Below are positions 47,599 through 57,992 of a stretch of DNA of 64,000 nucleotides, one piece after another. A program made the position numbers and the translations under genes. The notes beneath the pieces were generated by a model. It ran no database searches. It had not been told where the DNA came from and worked only from the letters and a program-made list of their open reading frames with translations. How positions within the stretch are numbered: the stretch's first letter is position 1; the number at the start of each line of letters is the position of its first letter. Source of the stretch: Mycobacterium pinniadriaticum (GTDB taxonomy: Bacteria > Actinomycetota > Actinomycetes > Mycobacteriales > Mycobacteriaceae); the NCBI RefSeq assembly GCF_026242045.1, contig NZ_JAPJDO010000005.1, forward strand, positions 232,784-296,783, read 5' to 3'.

Positions 47599-50500
47599 AT
47601 GCTGTTCTCAGCACTTCCCGAAGCGCAGGGTCTCTACGATCCCCAGCACGAGTCCGACTCGTGTGGCGTAGCGATGGTGGCCGACATCCAAGGCCGACGC
47701 TCGCACCAGATCGTTGCCGATGGCCTGACCGCGCTGGAACACCTCGAACACCGTGGTGCGGCGGGAGCGGAGCCGAACAGCGGAGACGGTGCCGGGATTC
47801 TGCTGCAGCTACCCGTCGAATTGCTTCGTGCGGTCGTCGACTTCGATCTGCCCGCACCCACCGCCGATGGTGCCAACACCTTCGCGGCGGGCATCTGCTT
47901 CCTGCCCCAGGACCCCGTCGCACGCCGGGCCGCCGTCGAGAAGATCGAGGCCATCGCCGAGGAGGAAGGCCTGCAGGTGCTCGGCTGGCGCGCGGTGCCG
48001 GTCGACCCGAACGGAGCCGAGGTCGGTGCGACGGCACTGGGCTGTATGCCGTACATGTCAATGCTTTTCGTCGCCGCACCGGAACGAAACGGCGGCCGTG
48101 CCGGCGGCATCGACCTCGACCGCCTGGTCTACCCGATGCGCAAGCGCTCCGGGCACCTTCCCGAGGGGGTCTACTTCCCGTCGCTGTCCAGCCGCACGAT
48201 TGCCTACAAGGGCATGCTCACCACGATGCAGCTGCCCAAGTACTTCGCCGACCTACGAGACGAGCGCTGCATGAGCGCGATCGCGATCGTGCACAGCCGA
48301 TTCTCCACCAACACCTTCCCGTCCTGGCCGCTGGCGCACCCGTTCCGCTTCGTCGCCCACAACGGCGAGATCAACACCGTGCGCGGTAACCGCAACCGCA
48401 TGCATGCGCGCGAGGCCATGCTGGCCAGCTCCCTGATCCCCGGCGACTTGAGCCGGCTCTCGCCGATCTGCACCCCGGATTCTTCCGACTCGGCATCCTT
48501 CGACCAGGTTCTCGAACTGTTGCACCTCGGCGGTCGCAGCCTGCCGCACGCGGTGATGATGATGATCCCCGAGGCCTGGGAGAACAACGCCACCCTCACT
48601 CCGGCCCGCCGCGCCTTCTGCCAGTACCACGCCTCGATCATGGAACCGTGGGACGGCCCGGCCTGCGTGACCTTTACCGACGGCACTGTGGTCGGAGCGG
48701 TATTGGACCGCAACGGATTACGACCTGGTCGGTGGTGGCGCACCATCGACGACCGGGTGATCCTCGCCAGTGAGAGCGGTGTGCTGGACATCCCGCCGGG
48801 AGAGGTCGTCGCCAAGGGGCGCCTCGAGCCGGGGAAGATGTTCCTGATCGACACCGCGGCGGGCCGCATCATCTCCGACGACGAGATCAAGGACGAACTG
48901 GCCGCCGAACGTCCCTACTCCGAATGGCTGCACGCGGGGCTGCTCGACCTGACGGCCCTGCCCGCCCGAGCCCGGGTCTCGCCGAATCACGAATCGGTGG
49001 TCCGTCGCCAGATCGCCTTCGGCTACACCGAGGAAGACCTGCGGATCATGCTCACCCCGATGGCGGCCTCCGGGCAGGAGCCCCTCGGATCGATGGGCAC
49101 CGACACCCCGGTCGCGGTTCTGTCCCAGCGCCCCAAGCTCATTTACGACTATTTCGTCGAACTGTTCGCTCAGGTCACCAACCCGCCGCTGGACGCCATC
49201 CGCGAGGAAATCGTCACCTCGATGGCCCGCGTCATGGGTCCCGAGCAGAATCTGTTGGAACCCACCGCCGCCTCGTGCCGCCAGATTCTTTTGCACTGGC
49301 CGGTCCTCGACAACGACGAATTGAACCGGATCGTCCATATCAACGACGACGGCGAGCAGCCCGGCCTCAAGACCGCGGTCCTGCGCTCGCTCTACGACGT
49401 CGAGCGGGGCGGGGAAGGCCTGGCCGAGGCGATCGAGGAGCTGCGCCTCAAGGCCTGCGAGGCCATCGCCAAAGGCGCACGTACGCTGGTGATCTCGGAC
49501 CGCGACTCCGATCACACCCGCGCACCCATTCCGTCGCTGCTGGCCGTCGCCGCGGTCCACCACCACCTGGTGCGCACCAAACAGCGCACCATGGTCGCGC
49601 TGGTCGTGGAGAGCGGTGATGCTCGCGAGGTCCACCACATCGCCCTGCTCATCGGCTACGGCGCGGCCGCGGTCAATCCGTATCTGGCCTTCGAGTCGAT
49701 CGAGGACCTGATCCGGGAGGGTGAACTCACCGGAATCGATGCCGGTGCCGCGGTACGCAACTACCTCAAGGCGCTGGGTAAGGGCGTCATGAAGGTGATG
49801 AGCAAGATGGGCATCTCGACCGTCGGGTCCTACACGGCCGCACAGGCTTTCGAGGCGGTCGGCCTGTCAAAGGAAGTGGTCGACGAGTATCTGACCGGAA
49901 CGGTCAGCCAGCTCGGCGGGGTCGGACTCGACGTGCTGGCCGAGGAAGTCAAGCAGCGGCATCGTCGCGCCTACCCGGAGAATCCCACCGAGCGGGTGCA
50001 TCGCCGTTTGGAGGTCGGCGGCGAATACCAGTTCCGTCGTGAGGGCGAGCTGCACCTGTTCACCCCGGAAACCGTTTTTCTGCTTCAGCATTCGACACGT
50101 ACCGGACAGGGCGAAGTGTTCGCCAAGTACTCTGAGGAAGTCAACCGCCTCTCCCGCGAGGGCGGCACACTGCGCGGGCTGTTCGCCTTCAAGAAGGGTG
50201 TGCGCCCGCCGATCCCACTACACGAGGTGGAGTCCGTCGACGCCATCTGCAGCCGATTCAACACCGGCGCCATGAGTTACGGCTCGATCTCCCAGGAAGC
50301 CCACGAGACCATGGCGATCGCCATGAACAACCTCGGCGGGCGGTCGAACAGTGGCGAGGGCGGGGAAGACGTGGAGCGCCTCTACGACCCCCGCCGGCGC
50401 AGTGCGGTCAAGCAGGTGGCCTCCGGCCGGTTCGGTGTCACCAGCGATTACCTGGTCAACGCGTCGGACATCCAGATCAAGATGGCTCAGGGCGCCAAGC

Positions 50501-52161
50501 CCGGCGAGGGCGGGCAGCTGCCCGGCTTCAAGGTGTACCCCAACATCGCCAAGACCCGGCACTCCACGCCCGGCGTCGGACTGATCTCACCGCCGCCGCA
50601 CCACGACATCTATTCCATCGAGGACCTGGCGCAGCTGATCCACGACCTCAAAAACGCGAACTCCGATGCCCGGATTCACGTCAAGCTGGTCAGCTCGGTC
50701 GGTGTCGGCACGGTGGCGGCGGGCGTGTCCAAGGCGCACGCCGACGTCGTCCTGATTTCCGGCTACGACGGCGGCACCGGCGCCGCCCCGCTGACCAGTC
50801 TCAAACACGCGGGCGCGCCCTGGGAGATCGGCCTGGCCGACACTCAGCAGACGTTGGTGCTCAACGGCCTTCGTGATCGCATCACCGTGCAGTGCGACGG
50901 AGGGCTGCGCACCGCGCGTGATGTCGTGGTCGCCGCGCTGCTCGGTGCCGAGGAGTTCGGTTTCTCCACCGCCCCGCTGGTGGTCGCCGGCTGCATCATG
51001 ATGCGGGTCTGCCACCTCGATACCTGTCCCGTCGGTGTGGCCACCCAGAACCCGGAACTGCGCGCGCGCTTCAACGGCAAACCGGAGTTCGTCGAGAACT
51101 TCTTCCGGTTCATCGCCGAGGACGTTCGCCACATGCTGGCCGAGCTGGGCTTCCGCAGTATCGACGAGGCCGTCGGCCGCGCCGAGATGCTCGACACCGA
51201 CGACGGTGTGGCGCACTGGAAGTCCAAGGGCTTGGACCTCAGTCCGATCTTCGCGGTGCCCACCGATGCTCACGGCGGCCCGCTGCCGCAGCGGCGGCGG
51301 CTGCGCGACCAGGACCACGGCCTGGATCAAGCACTCGACCAGACGCTGATCGCCCTGGCTGAGGGTGCATTGGAGGACGCCCACCCCGTGCGACTGGAAC
51401 TGCCGGTTCGCAACGTCAACCGGACGGTGGGCACACTGCTGGGCTCGGAGGTCACCCGCCGCTACGGCGCCGCGGGTCTGCCCGACGACACCATCCACAT
51501 CACGTTGACCGGCTCGGCGGGTCAGTCCATCGGTGCGTTCCTGCCGCCGGGCATCACCCTGGAACTCATCGGTGACGCCAACGACTATGTGGGCAAAGGG
51601 CTCTCCGGCGGCCGGGTGATCGTCCGCCCGCCCGAGGATGTGCTGTTCCTCCCCGAGGACAACGTGATCGCCGGCAACACCCTGCTGTACGGGGCGACCT
51701 CAGGGGAGGTGTACCTACGCGGCCGGGTCGGGGAGCGGTTCGCCGCGCGTAATTCCGGGGCGCTGGCGGTGACCGAGGGTGTTGGTGATCACGCCTGTGA
51801 GTACATGACCGGTGGGCGGGTCGTCGTACTGGGCCGCACCGGGCGCAACATCGCGGCGGGGATGTCCGGCGGTATCGCCTATGTACTGGGCCTGAATCCG
51901 GCCAAGGTCAACACCTCGATGGTCGAGTTGCAGCGCCTGGACCCCGACGACCTGGACTGGTTGCACGAGGTCGTCGCCCACCACGTCCACTACACCGGCA
52001 GCACGCTGGCGAAATCGGTACTCTCCGACTGGCCAAGGCGCAGTGCGCAATTCACCAAGATCATGCCCACCGATTACCAGAAGGTGCTCGAGGCGACCCG
52101 GATGGCCAAGGCGGAGGGACGCGACGTGGACATCGCGATCATGGAGGCAACTCGTGGCTGA
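47599..52161 (+). CDS. gltB: Glutamate synthase (NADPH) large subunit
   Basis: A 1520-residue enzyme making glutamate from glutamine and 2-oxoglutarate. The N-terminal Ntn glutaminase has its nucleophile at Cys22 ([10 protein letters not shown]), implying removal of a 21-residue propeptide. The FMN barrel follows, with the [3Fe-4S] motif [19 protein letters not shown] at about 1131, and a C-terminal GXGXG beta-helix (about 1270-1480). GGAGGAG precedes the ATG at 47599. Its stop overlaps gltD by 8 bp. Confidence 0.97.
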   Translation: MLFSALPEAQGLYDPQHESDSCGVAMVADIQGRRSHQIVADGLTALEHLEHRGAAGAEPNSGDGAGILLQLPVELLRAVVDFDLPAPTADGANTFAAGICFLPQDPVARRAAVEKIEAIAEEEGLQVLGWRAVPVDPNGAEVGATALGCMPYMSMLFVAAPERNGGRAGGIDLDRLVYPMRKRSGHLPEGVYFPSLSSRTIAYKGMLTTMQLPKYFADLRDERCMSAIAIVHSRFSTNTFPSWPLAHPFRFVAHNGEINTVRGNRNRMHAREAMLASSLIPGDLSRLSPICTPDSSDSASFDQVLELLHLGGRSLPHAVMMMIPEAWENNATLTPARRAFCQYHASIMEPWDGPACVTFTDGTVVGAVLDRNGLRPGRWWRTIDDRVILASESGVLDIPPGEVVAKGRLEPGKMFLIDTAAGRIISDDEIKDELAAERPYSEWLHAGLLDLTALPARARVSPNHESVVRRQIAFGYTEEDLRIMLTPMAASGQEPLGSMGTDTPVAVLSQRPKLIYDYFVELFAQVTNPPLDAIREEIVTSMARVMGPEQNLLEPTAASCRQILLHWPVLDNDELNRIVHINDDGEQPGLKTAVLRSLYDVERGGEGLAEAIEELRLKACEAIAKGARTLVISDRDSDHTRAPIPSLLAVAAVHHHLVRTKQRTMVALVVESGDAREVHHIALLIGYGAAAVNPYLAFESIEDLIREGELTGIDAGAAVRNYLKALGKGVMKVMSKMGISTVGSYTAAQAFEAVGLSKEVVDEYLTGTVSQLGGVGLDVLAEEVKQRHRRAYPENPTERVHRRLEVGGEYQFRREGELHLFTPETVFLLQHSTRTGQGEVFAKYSEEVNRLSREGGTLRGLFAFKKGVRPPIPLHEVESVDAICSRFNTGAMSYGSISQEAHETMAIAMNNLGGRSNSGEGGEDVERLYDPRRRSAVKQVASGRFGVTSDYLVNASDIQIKMAQGAKPGEGGQLPGFKVYPNIAKTRHSTPGVGLISPPPHHDIYSIEDLAQLIHDLKNANSDARIHVKLVSSVGVGTVAAGVSKAHADVVLISGYDGGTGAAPLTSLKHAGAPWEIGLADTQQTLVLNGLRDRITVQCDGGLRTARDVVVAALLGAEEFGFSTAPLVVAGCIMMRVCHLDTCPVGVATQNPELRARFNGKPEFVENFFRFIAEDVRHMLAELGFRSIDEAVGRAEMLDTDDGVAHWKSKGLDLSPIFAVPTDAHGGPLPQRRRLRDQDHGLDQALDQTLIALAEGALEDAHPVRLELPVRNVNRTVGTLLGSEVTRRYGAAGLPDDTIHITLTGSAGQSIGAFLPPGITLELIGDANDYVGKGLSGGRVIVRPPEDVLFLPEDNVIAGNTLLYGATSGEVYLRGRVGERFAARNSGALAVTEGVGDHACEYMTGGRVVVLGRTGRNIAAGMSGGIAYVLGLNPAKVNTSMVELQRLDPDDLDWLHEVVAHHVHYTGSTLAKSVLSDWPRRSAQFTKIMPTDYQKVLEATRMAKAEGRDVDIAIMEATRG

Positions 52162-53653
52162 CCCCACCGGGTTTCTGAAGGTTCCCAAGGTCGAGGCCGC
52201 CAAGCGGGCTGTCGACGAGCGGGTCGGCGACTGGCGCGAGGTGTACGAGCGGCAGGACCCGGCAGAACGTGCCGGCGAGGTTTCCCAGCAGGCCCGCCGT
52301 TGCATGGACTGTGGAATCCCGTTCTGTCACTCAGGAACTGCAGGTTGCCCATTGGGCAACCTGATCCCGGAGTGGAATGACCTGGTCCGCCGCGGCCGCT
52401 GGGATGCCGCCAGCGAGCGCCTGCACGCCACCAACAACTTCCCGGAGTTCACCGGCCGTCTCTGTCCGGCACCGTGCGAGGCGGCCTGTGTGCTGTCGAT
52501 CGCCGATGAGCAGACCGGTGGCAGCGTGACGATCAAGCGCATCGAGAACACCATCGCCGACCAAGCCTGGCGGATGGGCATCGTCGAGGCGCAGCCGGCG
52601 GCGATCGGCACCGGCAGGAGTGTGGCCGTGGTTGGCTCGGGCCCTGCGGGACTGGCGGCCGCTCAGCAGTTGACCCGTGCCGGGCACCACGTCACCGTGT
52701 ACGAACGCGATGACCGCCTCGGTGGACTGCTGCGGTACGGCATCCCCGAGTACAAGTTGGAGAAGGCCACCCTCAACCAGCGGTTGGCCCAGATGCGCGC
52801 GGAGGGAACACGGTTCGTCACCGACTGTGAGGTCGGAGTGGACGTGTCGGTGGAGGAGTTGCGCAACCGGTTCGACGCCGTTGTGCTGGCGGTGGGCGCA
52901 TTGCGCGCCCGCGACAACAACGTCGAGGGCCGCCACCTCAAGGGTGTGCACCTGGCGATGGAGCACCTGGTCCCGGCCAACCGTGAGTGCGAAGGCGACG
53001 GGCCGTCCGACATCTCGGCCAAAGGCAAGCATGTGGTGATCATCGGCGGCGGCGACACCGGCGCCGACTGCCTCGGCACCGCGCACCGGCAGGGTGCGGC
53101 CTCGGTCACCCAGCTGGACTACAACCCACAGCCACCGGACGTCCGCAACGACGAACTGTCCCCGTGGCCGACCTGGCCGCTGGTGCTTCGGACCTCGCCG
53201 GCCCACGCCGAGGGAGGCACCGTCCACTATCAGGTCGCGGTGCAGCGCTTCGTCGGTGACGAGGATGGCAATCTGCGTGCGATGCAGATCGCCGAGGTGA
53301 AGGTCGAGCGCGTCGACGGCCGCCGGGTCATCACCCCGGTTGGTGAATCACTGGAGATCCCTTGCGATCTGGCGCTGCTGGCCATCGGTTTCGAAGGCGT
53401 GGAACACATGACGTTGCTCGATGATCTCGGTATCACACTGAGCCCGCGCGGGTCGATCAGCTGCGGATCGGATTGGCAGACCGACGCGCCCGGCGTGTTC
53501 GTCTGCGGTGACGCCCACCGGGGAGCATCGCTGGTGGTCTGGGCAATCGCCGAGGGACGCGCCGCCGCCCACGCGGTGGATGCGTTCCTCATGGGGGATT
53601 CCGACCTGCCCGAACCGGTACGGCCGCACCAATTGCCATTGGCTGTCGGCTGA
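52154..53653 (+). CDS. gltD: Glutamate synthase (NADPH) small subunit
   Basis: A 499-residue flavoprotein passing electrons from NADPH to GltB. Fe-S cysteines lie in [19 protein letters not shown] and [11 protein letters not shown]; the FAD motif is [15 protein letters not shown] (about 157) and the NADPH motif [13 protein letters not shown] (about 295). GTG at 52154 overlaps gltB, ensuring matched synthesis. M. tuberculosis has gltBD at Rv3859c-Rv3858c, so this location differs. Confidence 0.96.
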   Translation: MADPTGFLKVPKVEAAKRAVDERVGDWREVYERQDPAERAGEVSQQARRCMDCGIPFCHSGTAGCPLGNLIPEWNDLVRRGRWDAASERLHATNNFPEFTGRLCPAPCEAACVLSIADEQTGGSVTIKRIENTIADQAWRMGIVEAQPAAIGTGRSVAVVGSGPAGLAAAQQLTRAGHHVTVYERDDRLGGLLRYGIPEYKLEKATLNQRLAQMRAEGTRFVTDCEVGVDVSVEELRNRFDAVVLAVGALRARDNNVEGRHLKGVHLAMEHLVPANRECEGDGPSDISAKGKHVVIIGGGDTGADCLGTAHRQGAASVTQLDYNPQPPDVRNDELSPWPTWPLVLRTSPAHAEGGTVHYQVAVQRFVGDEDGNLRAMQIAEVKVERVDGRRVITPVGESLEIPCDLALLAIGFEGVEHMTLLDDLGITLSPRGSISCGSDWQTDAPGVFVCGDAHRGASLVVWAIAEGRAAAHAVDAFLMGDSDLPEPVRPHQLPLAVG

Positions 53654-53707
53654 GTGAATAGCCAGCCACCGCGATCTGTATCGGTCGAGATGCCGACCAA
53701 GCGCGAC

Positions 53708-53713
53708 TATGCT
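53708..53713 (+). promoter_or_regulatory. Candidate -10 of pyk (leaderless)
   Basis: TATGCT is a strong TANNNT match eight bases before the pyk GTG, predicting transcription start at or next to the start codon. The gltD-pyk gap is 68 bp, so pyk can be expressed separately from gltBD. Confidence 0.5.
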
Positions 53714-53721
53714 GAGGCGTC

Positions 53722-55140
53722 GTGACTAGACGCGGCAAGATCGTCTGTACCCTCGGCCCAGCCACCAGCACCGACGACTCCGTCCGGGCACTGGTCGACG
53801 CGGGCATGGATGTCGCGCGCCTGAACTTCAGCCACGGCGACTACGTCGACCACGAGGCCGCCTACAAGCGCGTTCGCAAAGCCTCCGACATCACGGGTCG
53901 CGCCGTCGGCATCCTCGCCGACCTGCAGGGACCCAAGATCCGGCTCGGCCGCTTCGCGGACGGCCCGACCTACTGGGCCAACGGGGAGACGGTGCGGATC
54001 ACCGTCGAGGACTGCGAGGGTAACCACGACCGGGTGTCGACCACCTACAAGCATCTGGCCAAGGACGCTGCGCCCGGCGACCGGCTGCTGGTCGACGACG
54101 GCAAGGTGGCGCTGATCGTCGAACACATCGATGGCGACGACGTGGTGTGCATGGTCACCGAGGGCGGCCCGGTCAGCAACAACAAGGGACTCTCGCTGCC
54201 GGGTATGAACGTCTCGGTGCCGGCGCTGTCGGAGAAGGACATCGAGGACCTGGAGTTCGCGCTGCGCCTCGGGGTGGACCTGGTGGCCTTGTCCTTCGTC
54301 CGCTCACCGGCCGATGTCGAGCTGGTGCACGAGGTGATGGACCGGGTCGGCCACCGCGTTCCGGTGATCGCGAAACTGGAGAAGCCCGAAGCCATCGACA
54401 ACCTCGAGGCGATCGTGCTGGCCTTCGATGCGGTGATGGTGGCCCGCGGTGACCTGGGTGTGGAGCTTCCCCTCGAGGAGGTCCCGCTGGTTCAGAAGCG
54501 GGCGATCCAGATGGCCCGGGAGAACGCCAAGCCGGTGATCGTGGCGACCCAGATGCTGGAGTCGATGATCGAGAACTCCCGACCGACCCGCGCCGAGGCT
54601 TCCGACGTCGCGAACGCCGTGCTCGACGGCGCCGACGCGGTGATGCTCTCCGGGGAGACCTCGGTCGGCAAGTATCCGCTGGAGGCCGTGCGGACGATGG
54701 CGCGGATCATCCGCGCCGTCGAGGAGAACTCGACGGCCGCGCCGCCGCTGACCCACGTGCCGCGCACCAAGCGAGGCGTCATCTCCTACGCCGCCCGCGA
54801 TATCGGGGAACGGCTCGACGCCAAGGCTCTGGTCGCGTTCACGCAATCCGGCGACACCGTCAAACGGCTCGCTCGGCTGCACACCCCGCTGCCGCTGCTG
54901 GCGTTCACCGCACTGCCCGAGGTGCGCAGCCAGCTGGCACTGACCTGGGGTACCGAGACGTTCATCGTTCCGCACATGAAACAGACCGACGACATGATCC
55001 GGCAGGTCGACCACTCGCTGCTGGAGCTCGGCCGTTACAAGCGGGGCGACCTGGTGGTCATCGTCGCAGGCGCGCCGCCGGGCACAGTAGGCTCGACCAA
55101 CCTGATCCACGTGCACCGGATCGGGGAGGACGACCACTAG
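53722..55140 (+). CDS. pyk: Pyruvate kinase
   Basis: A 472-residue glycolytic enzyme converting phosphoenolpyruvate and ADP to pyruvate and ATP. Active-site blocks are ARLNFSHGDY, GPKIRLGRF, IAKLEKPEAIDNL (catalytic Lys) and MVARGDLGVELP; the C-terminal regulatory domain ends RIGEDDH. GTG at 53722 gives the conserved MTRRGKIVCTLGPAT start. Confidence 0.97.
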   Translation: MTRRGKIVCTLGPATSTDDSVRALVDAGMDVARLNFSHGDYVDHEAAYKRVRKASDITGRAVGILADLQGPKIRLGRFADGPTYWANGETVRITVEDCEGNHDRVSTTYKHLAKDAAPGDRLLVDDGKVALIVEHIDGDDVVCMVTEGGPVSNNKGLSLPGMNVSVPALSEKDIEDLEFALRLGVDLVALSFVRSPADVELVHEVMDRVGHRVPVIAKLEKPEAIDNLEAIVLAFDAVMVARGDLGVELPLEEVPLVQKRAIQMARENAKPVIVATQMLESMIENSRPTRAEASDVANAVLDGADAVMLSGETSVGKYPLEAVRTMARIIRAVEENSTAAPPLTHVPRTKRGVISYAARDIGERLDAKALVAFTQSGDTVKRLARLHTPLPLLAFTALPEVRSQLALTWGTETFIVPHMKQTDDMIRQVDHSLLELGRYKRGDLVVIVAGAPPGTVGSTNLIHVHRIGEDDH

Positions 55141-55160
55141 ACCCCCGGGAGTTTTGCCAC

Positions 55161-56027
55161 GTGGCCAGCACGGACCTCGACGACCTGTTGGCCATCCTTG
55201 ATCTCTCCCGGATCGGCGACGACGTCTTCGCCGGGGTTCACCCCCGCAAGAACCCGCCCCGCACGTTCGGCGGGCAGCTGATGGCCCAGGCGTTCGTGGC
55301 GGCCGGCCGGACCCTGGTCCACGACATCGTGCCCAGCGCGCTGTCGGTGCACTTCATCGCCGGCGGCGACCCGGGCGCCGATATCGAGTACCACGTGGTG
55401 CGGCTGCGCGACGAGCGGCGCTTCGCCAACCGGCGTGTCGACGCGATGCAGGACGGCAAGCTCCTGGCCACTGCGCTGGTGTCCTACCTGTCCGCGGGGA
55501 GCGGGTTGGAGCACAACGTCGCGATGCCCGATCTTCCCGCGCCGGAGACGCTGCCCACGATCGACCAGCTGCTGATCGGATACGAGAAGGTGGTGCCCGG
55601 ATTCGTCGACGCGCTGCGTCCGATCGAATGGCGCTACACCAACGACCCGTCCTGGATCATGCGCGAGAAGGGCGGCATGCTCACGGCCAACCAGGTGTGG
55701 CTCAAGGCCGACGGGGTGATGCCCGACGAGCCCCTGCTGCACACGGCGGCGATGGTGTATTCCTCGGACACCACGGTGCTGGATTCGATCATCACCACTC
55801 ACGGTCTGTCCTGGGGCTGGGACCGGATCTTCGCGGTGACCGTCAACCATTCGGTGTGGTTCCACCGGCAGGTCGACTTCTCCGACTGGGTGCTCTATTC
55901 GACGAGTTCACCGGTCGCCGCCGAATCGCGCGGCCTGGGCACCGGTCATTTCTTCAACCCGGCCGGGGACGTGGTGGCCACCGTCGTCCAGGAAGGCATC
56001 GTCAAGCACTTTCCGGGAAACGCCTGA
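55161..56027 (+). CDS. tesB: Acyl-CoA thioesterase II
   Basis: A 288-residue double-hotdog thioesterase hydrolysing acyl-CoAs. First hotdog carries RTFGGQLMAQAFVAAGRTL, the second VNHSVWFHRQVDFSDWVLY with the catalytic Asp, plus GHFFNPAGDVVATVVQEG. GTG at 55161 lies 20 bp after pyk. Corresponds to tesB1 (Rv1618). Physiological substrate is not evident. Confidence 0.92.
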   Translation: MASTDLDDLLAILDLSRIGDDVFAGVHPRKNPPRTFGGQLMAQAFVAAGRTLVHDIVPSALSVHFIAGGDPGADIEYHVVRLRDERRFANRRVDAMQDGKLLATALVSYLSAGSGLEHNVAMPDLPAPETLPTIDQLLIGYEKVVPGFVDALRPIEWRYTNDPSWIMREKGGMLTANQVWLKADGVMPDEPLLHTAAMVYSSDTTVLDSIITTHGLSWGWDRIFAVTVNHSVWFHRQVDFSDWVLYSTSSPVAAESRGLGTGHFFNPAGDVVATVVQEGIVKHFPGNA

Positions 56028-56049
56028 TAGAGGGCGTATCGTTTTCCCC

Positions 56050-57474
56050 GTGACCGAACCACCGGTCCAGGTAGCGCTGAGGCTACGTGCCAGGGAACGG
56101 GTTGTCGTGCATGTCGACACCCTCGCCGCCCGCTGGGTGGGTGCGCTGGCGTTGCTCATCGCGGCCAGCTGGCTGGCCGTCCTGGTGGTCCGCACCCACG
56201 ATCACGCCAACTGGCAGGCCGACGGGCGCCTGGCCTGGTCGCTGACCATCCTCGCGGGGGTCGCGCTGATCGCCCGGGGCATCTTCCTGGGGCGACCGGT
56301 GACCGCCGCACACGCGATCGCGGCCGCCGCGGCGGTCTTGGCGGGTTTCGCGGCCCACCTCCTGGCCTTCGACTTCTTCGGCAATGTTCTGATCGCGTCG
56401 TCCGGGCTGGTGCTGATGTGGCCGACGACGGCGCGACCGGAGCCGGGTGAGCTGGCGCGGGTATGGGCGCTGGTGAATGCGACCAGCGGCGATCCGGTGG
56501 CGCCGTTCGCGATGCAGATGTTGAAGAGCTACTTCTTCAGTGCCGACGGCACCGCGGCGATCGCGTACCGCACCCGCCTGGGTTACGCCGTGGTCAGCGG
56601 TGACCCGATCGGTGACGAGGACCGCTTCGACGAGCTGGTCGCCGACTTCGTCGGGATGTGTCATGCCCACGGCTGGCGGGTCGTGATACTCGGCTGCAGC
56701 GAGCGACGGCTCGGGTTGTGGCGGGATCCGGCGGTGATCGGCCAGACCCTGCGGCCGGTGCCGATCGGTCGGGACGTCGTCATCGACATCCCGGTGTTCG
56801 ACATGGTGGGCCGCCGCTTCCGCAATCTGCGCCAGGCGGTACAGCGCACCCACAACTTCGGCATCACCACCGAGATCGTCGCCGAGCAAGAGATCGACGA
56901 CGGCCGGCTCGCCGACCTGACCGACGTGCTGCTGTCCTCGCCGAAGGGTGCGCGCACCGAGCGCGGCTTCTCGATGATCCTGGACGGGGCACTGACGGGT
57001 CGGTACCCCGGCATCGTGCTGATCATCGCGCGCGACGCGGCCGGGCGGGTACAGGGGTTCCACCGCTACGCGCTCGCCGGTGGTGGTAGCGACATCACCC
57101 TCGACGTCCCGTGGCGGCGTCGCGGCGCCCCCAACGGCATCGACGAGCGGCTGTCGGTGGACATGATCAATGCGATGAGAGAAGTTGGGGCGCAGCGTCT
57201 CTCACTGGCCTTCGCGGCGTTTCCGGAGATCTTCAGGGACAAGCAACGCGGACCACTCAGCAGTTTCTTCTACGCGGCGATCCACCTGGGGGACTCGCTG
57301 ATCGTCCTCGAGTCGCTCTACCGCTACCTGCGCAAGTTCCACGCGCTCGGTGACCGCCGGTACGTGCTGCTCCCACTGGCTCAGGTGCTGCCGCTGCTGG
57401 TGGTGTTGTTGTCGCTGGAGTTCCTGCCGCGGCGGCGGCAGCTGCCTGGCGCTACGGGGCCGGCGTCAGGGTGA
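56050..57474 (+). CDS. DUF2156 membrane protein (LPG-synthase-like domain)
   Basis: A 474-residue protein: about four membrane helices (about 28-46, 61-78, 86-104, 108-125), then a DUF2156 domain (about 140-400), the tandem GNAT-like fold of phosphatidylglycerol lysyltransferases (MprF C-terminal half), with RNLRQAVQRTHN and AFAAFPEIFRD typical. A final hydrophobic helix (about 435-455) follows. It may aminoacylate or otherwise modify a lipid. Equivalent to Rv1619. It overlaps the convergent DUF4190 gene by 23 bp. Confidence 0.8.
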   Translation: MTEPPVQVALRLRARERVVVHVDTLAARWVGALALLIAASWLAVLVVRTHDHANWQADGRLAWSLTILAGVALIARGIFLGRPVTAAHAIAAAAAVLAGFAAHLLAFDFFGNVLIASSGLVLMWPTTARPEPGELARVWALVNATSGDPVAPFAMQMLKSYFFSADGTAAIAYRTRLGYAVVSGDPIGDEDRFDELVADFVGMCHAHGWRVVILGCSERRLGLWRDPAVIGQTLRPVPIGRDVVIDIPVFDMVGRRFRNLRQAVQRTHNFGITTEIVAEQEIDDGRLADLTDVLLSSPKGARTERGFSMILDGALTGRYPGIVLIIARDAAGRVQGFHRYALAGGGSDITLDVPWRRRGAPNGIDERLSVDMINAMREVGAQRLSLAFAAFPEIFRDKQRGPLSSFFYAAIHLGDSLIVLESLYRYLRKFHALGDRRYVLLPLAQVLPLLVVLLSLEFLPRRRQLPGATGPASG

Positions 57475-57982
57475 CGCTGAACCGGTTCTCCACCGACTGC
57501 CGGAATTCGTCGGCGCATTGCTGCACCTTGGACTGATCCTGGCCGGCTTTCTGTAGGCAGTCGATGTAATCGGTGGCGCCGACTTCGTTGAAAACCCCGA
57601 CCCAGACGGCGATGAAGGCCAGCCCGACGATGATGGCGAGGAATCCGAGGATGACGCCGGCGAGTGCGACGCCGCCGTTGTTGGCCTCGCCGCGCTTGGC
57701 TCGACTGCGCCCGGCGAAGCCGATGATCACCGCGACGATGCCGAGAATGATGCCGCCGACCACCGAGAACGACGACAGCAGCGCGACGATCGCGATCACC
57801 AGTGCGGTGATGCCCAACCCGTTGCGCGGGCCGGTGGGCGGTGGGGCGTAGCCCGCATACGGCTGCGGCGGAGCGGGTGGGTAGGCGCCGGGATAGGGGC
57901 CCGCCGCATACGGGTTCGGGTACGGCGGCGGGGGAGGCGGCGGGGTGGGCTGCTGAGGTGCCTGCTCTGGGGGCTCAGTCAT
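57452..57982 (-). CDS. Proline-rich DUF4190 membrane protein
   Basis: A 176-residue protein: an N-terminal Pro/Tyr/Ala-rich segment (about 1-50, with PPPPPPPYPNPYAAGPYPG), two hydrophobic helices joined by a basic GRSRAKRGEANNGG linker (about 57-80 and 103-128), the DUF4190 hallmark, and a small C-terminal domain with two cysteines (DCLQKAG, QQCADEF) likely outside the membrane. Function unknown. ATG at 57982; it lies 10 bp downstream of cydC on the same strand. Confidence 0.8.
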   Translation of the reverse strand: MTEPPEQAPQQPTPPPPPPPYPNPYAAGPYPGAYPPAPPQPYAGYAPPPTGPRNGLGITALVIAIVALLSSFSVVGGIILGIVAVIIGFAGRSRAKRGEANNGGVALAGVILGFLAIIVGLAFIAVWVGVFNEVGATDYIDCLQKAGQDQSKVQQCADEFRQSVENRFSVTLTPAP

Positions 57983-57992
57983 GGAGTGCACG

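Noticed and set aside
53654..53721. GGTCG-N6-CGACC hairpin between gltD and pyk as terminator
   Set aside because: Five-base stem without a T-run; too weak to call.
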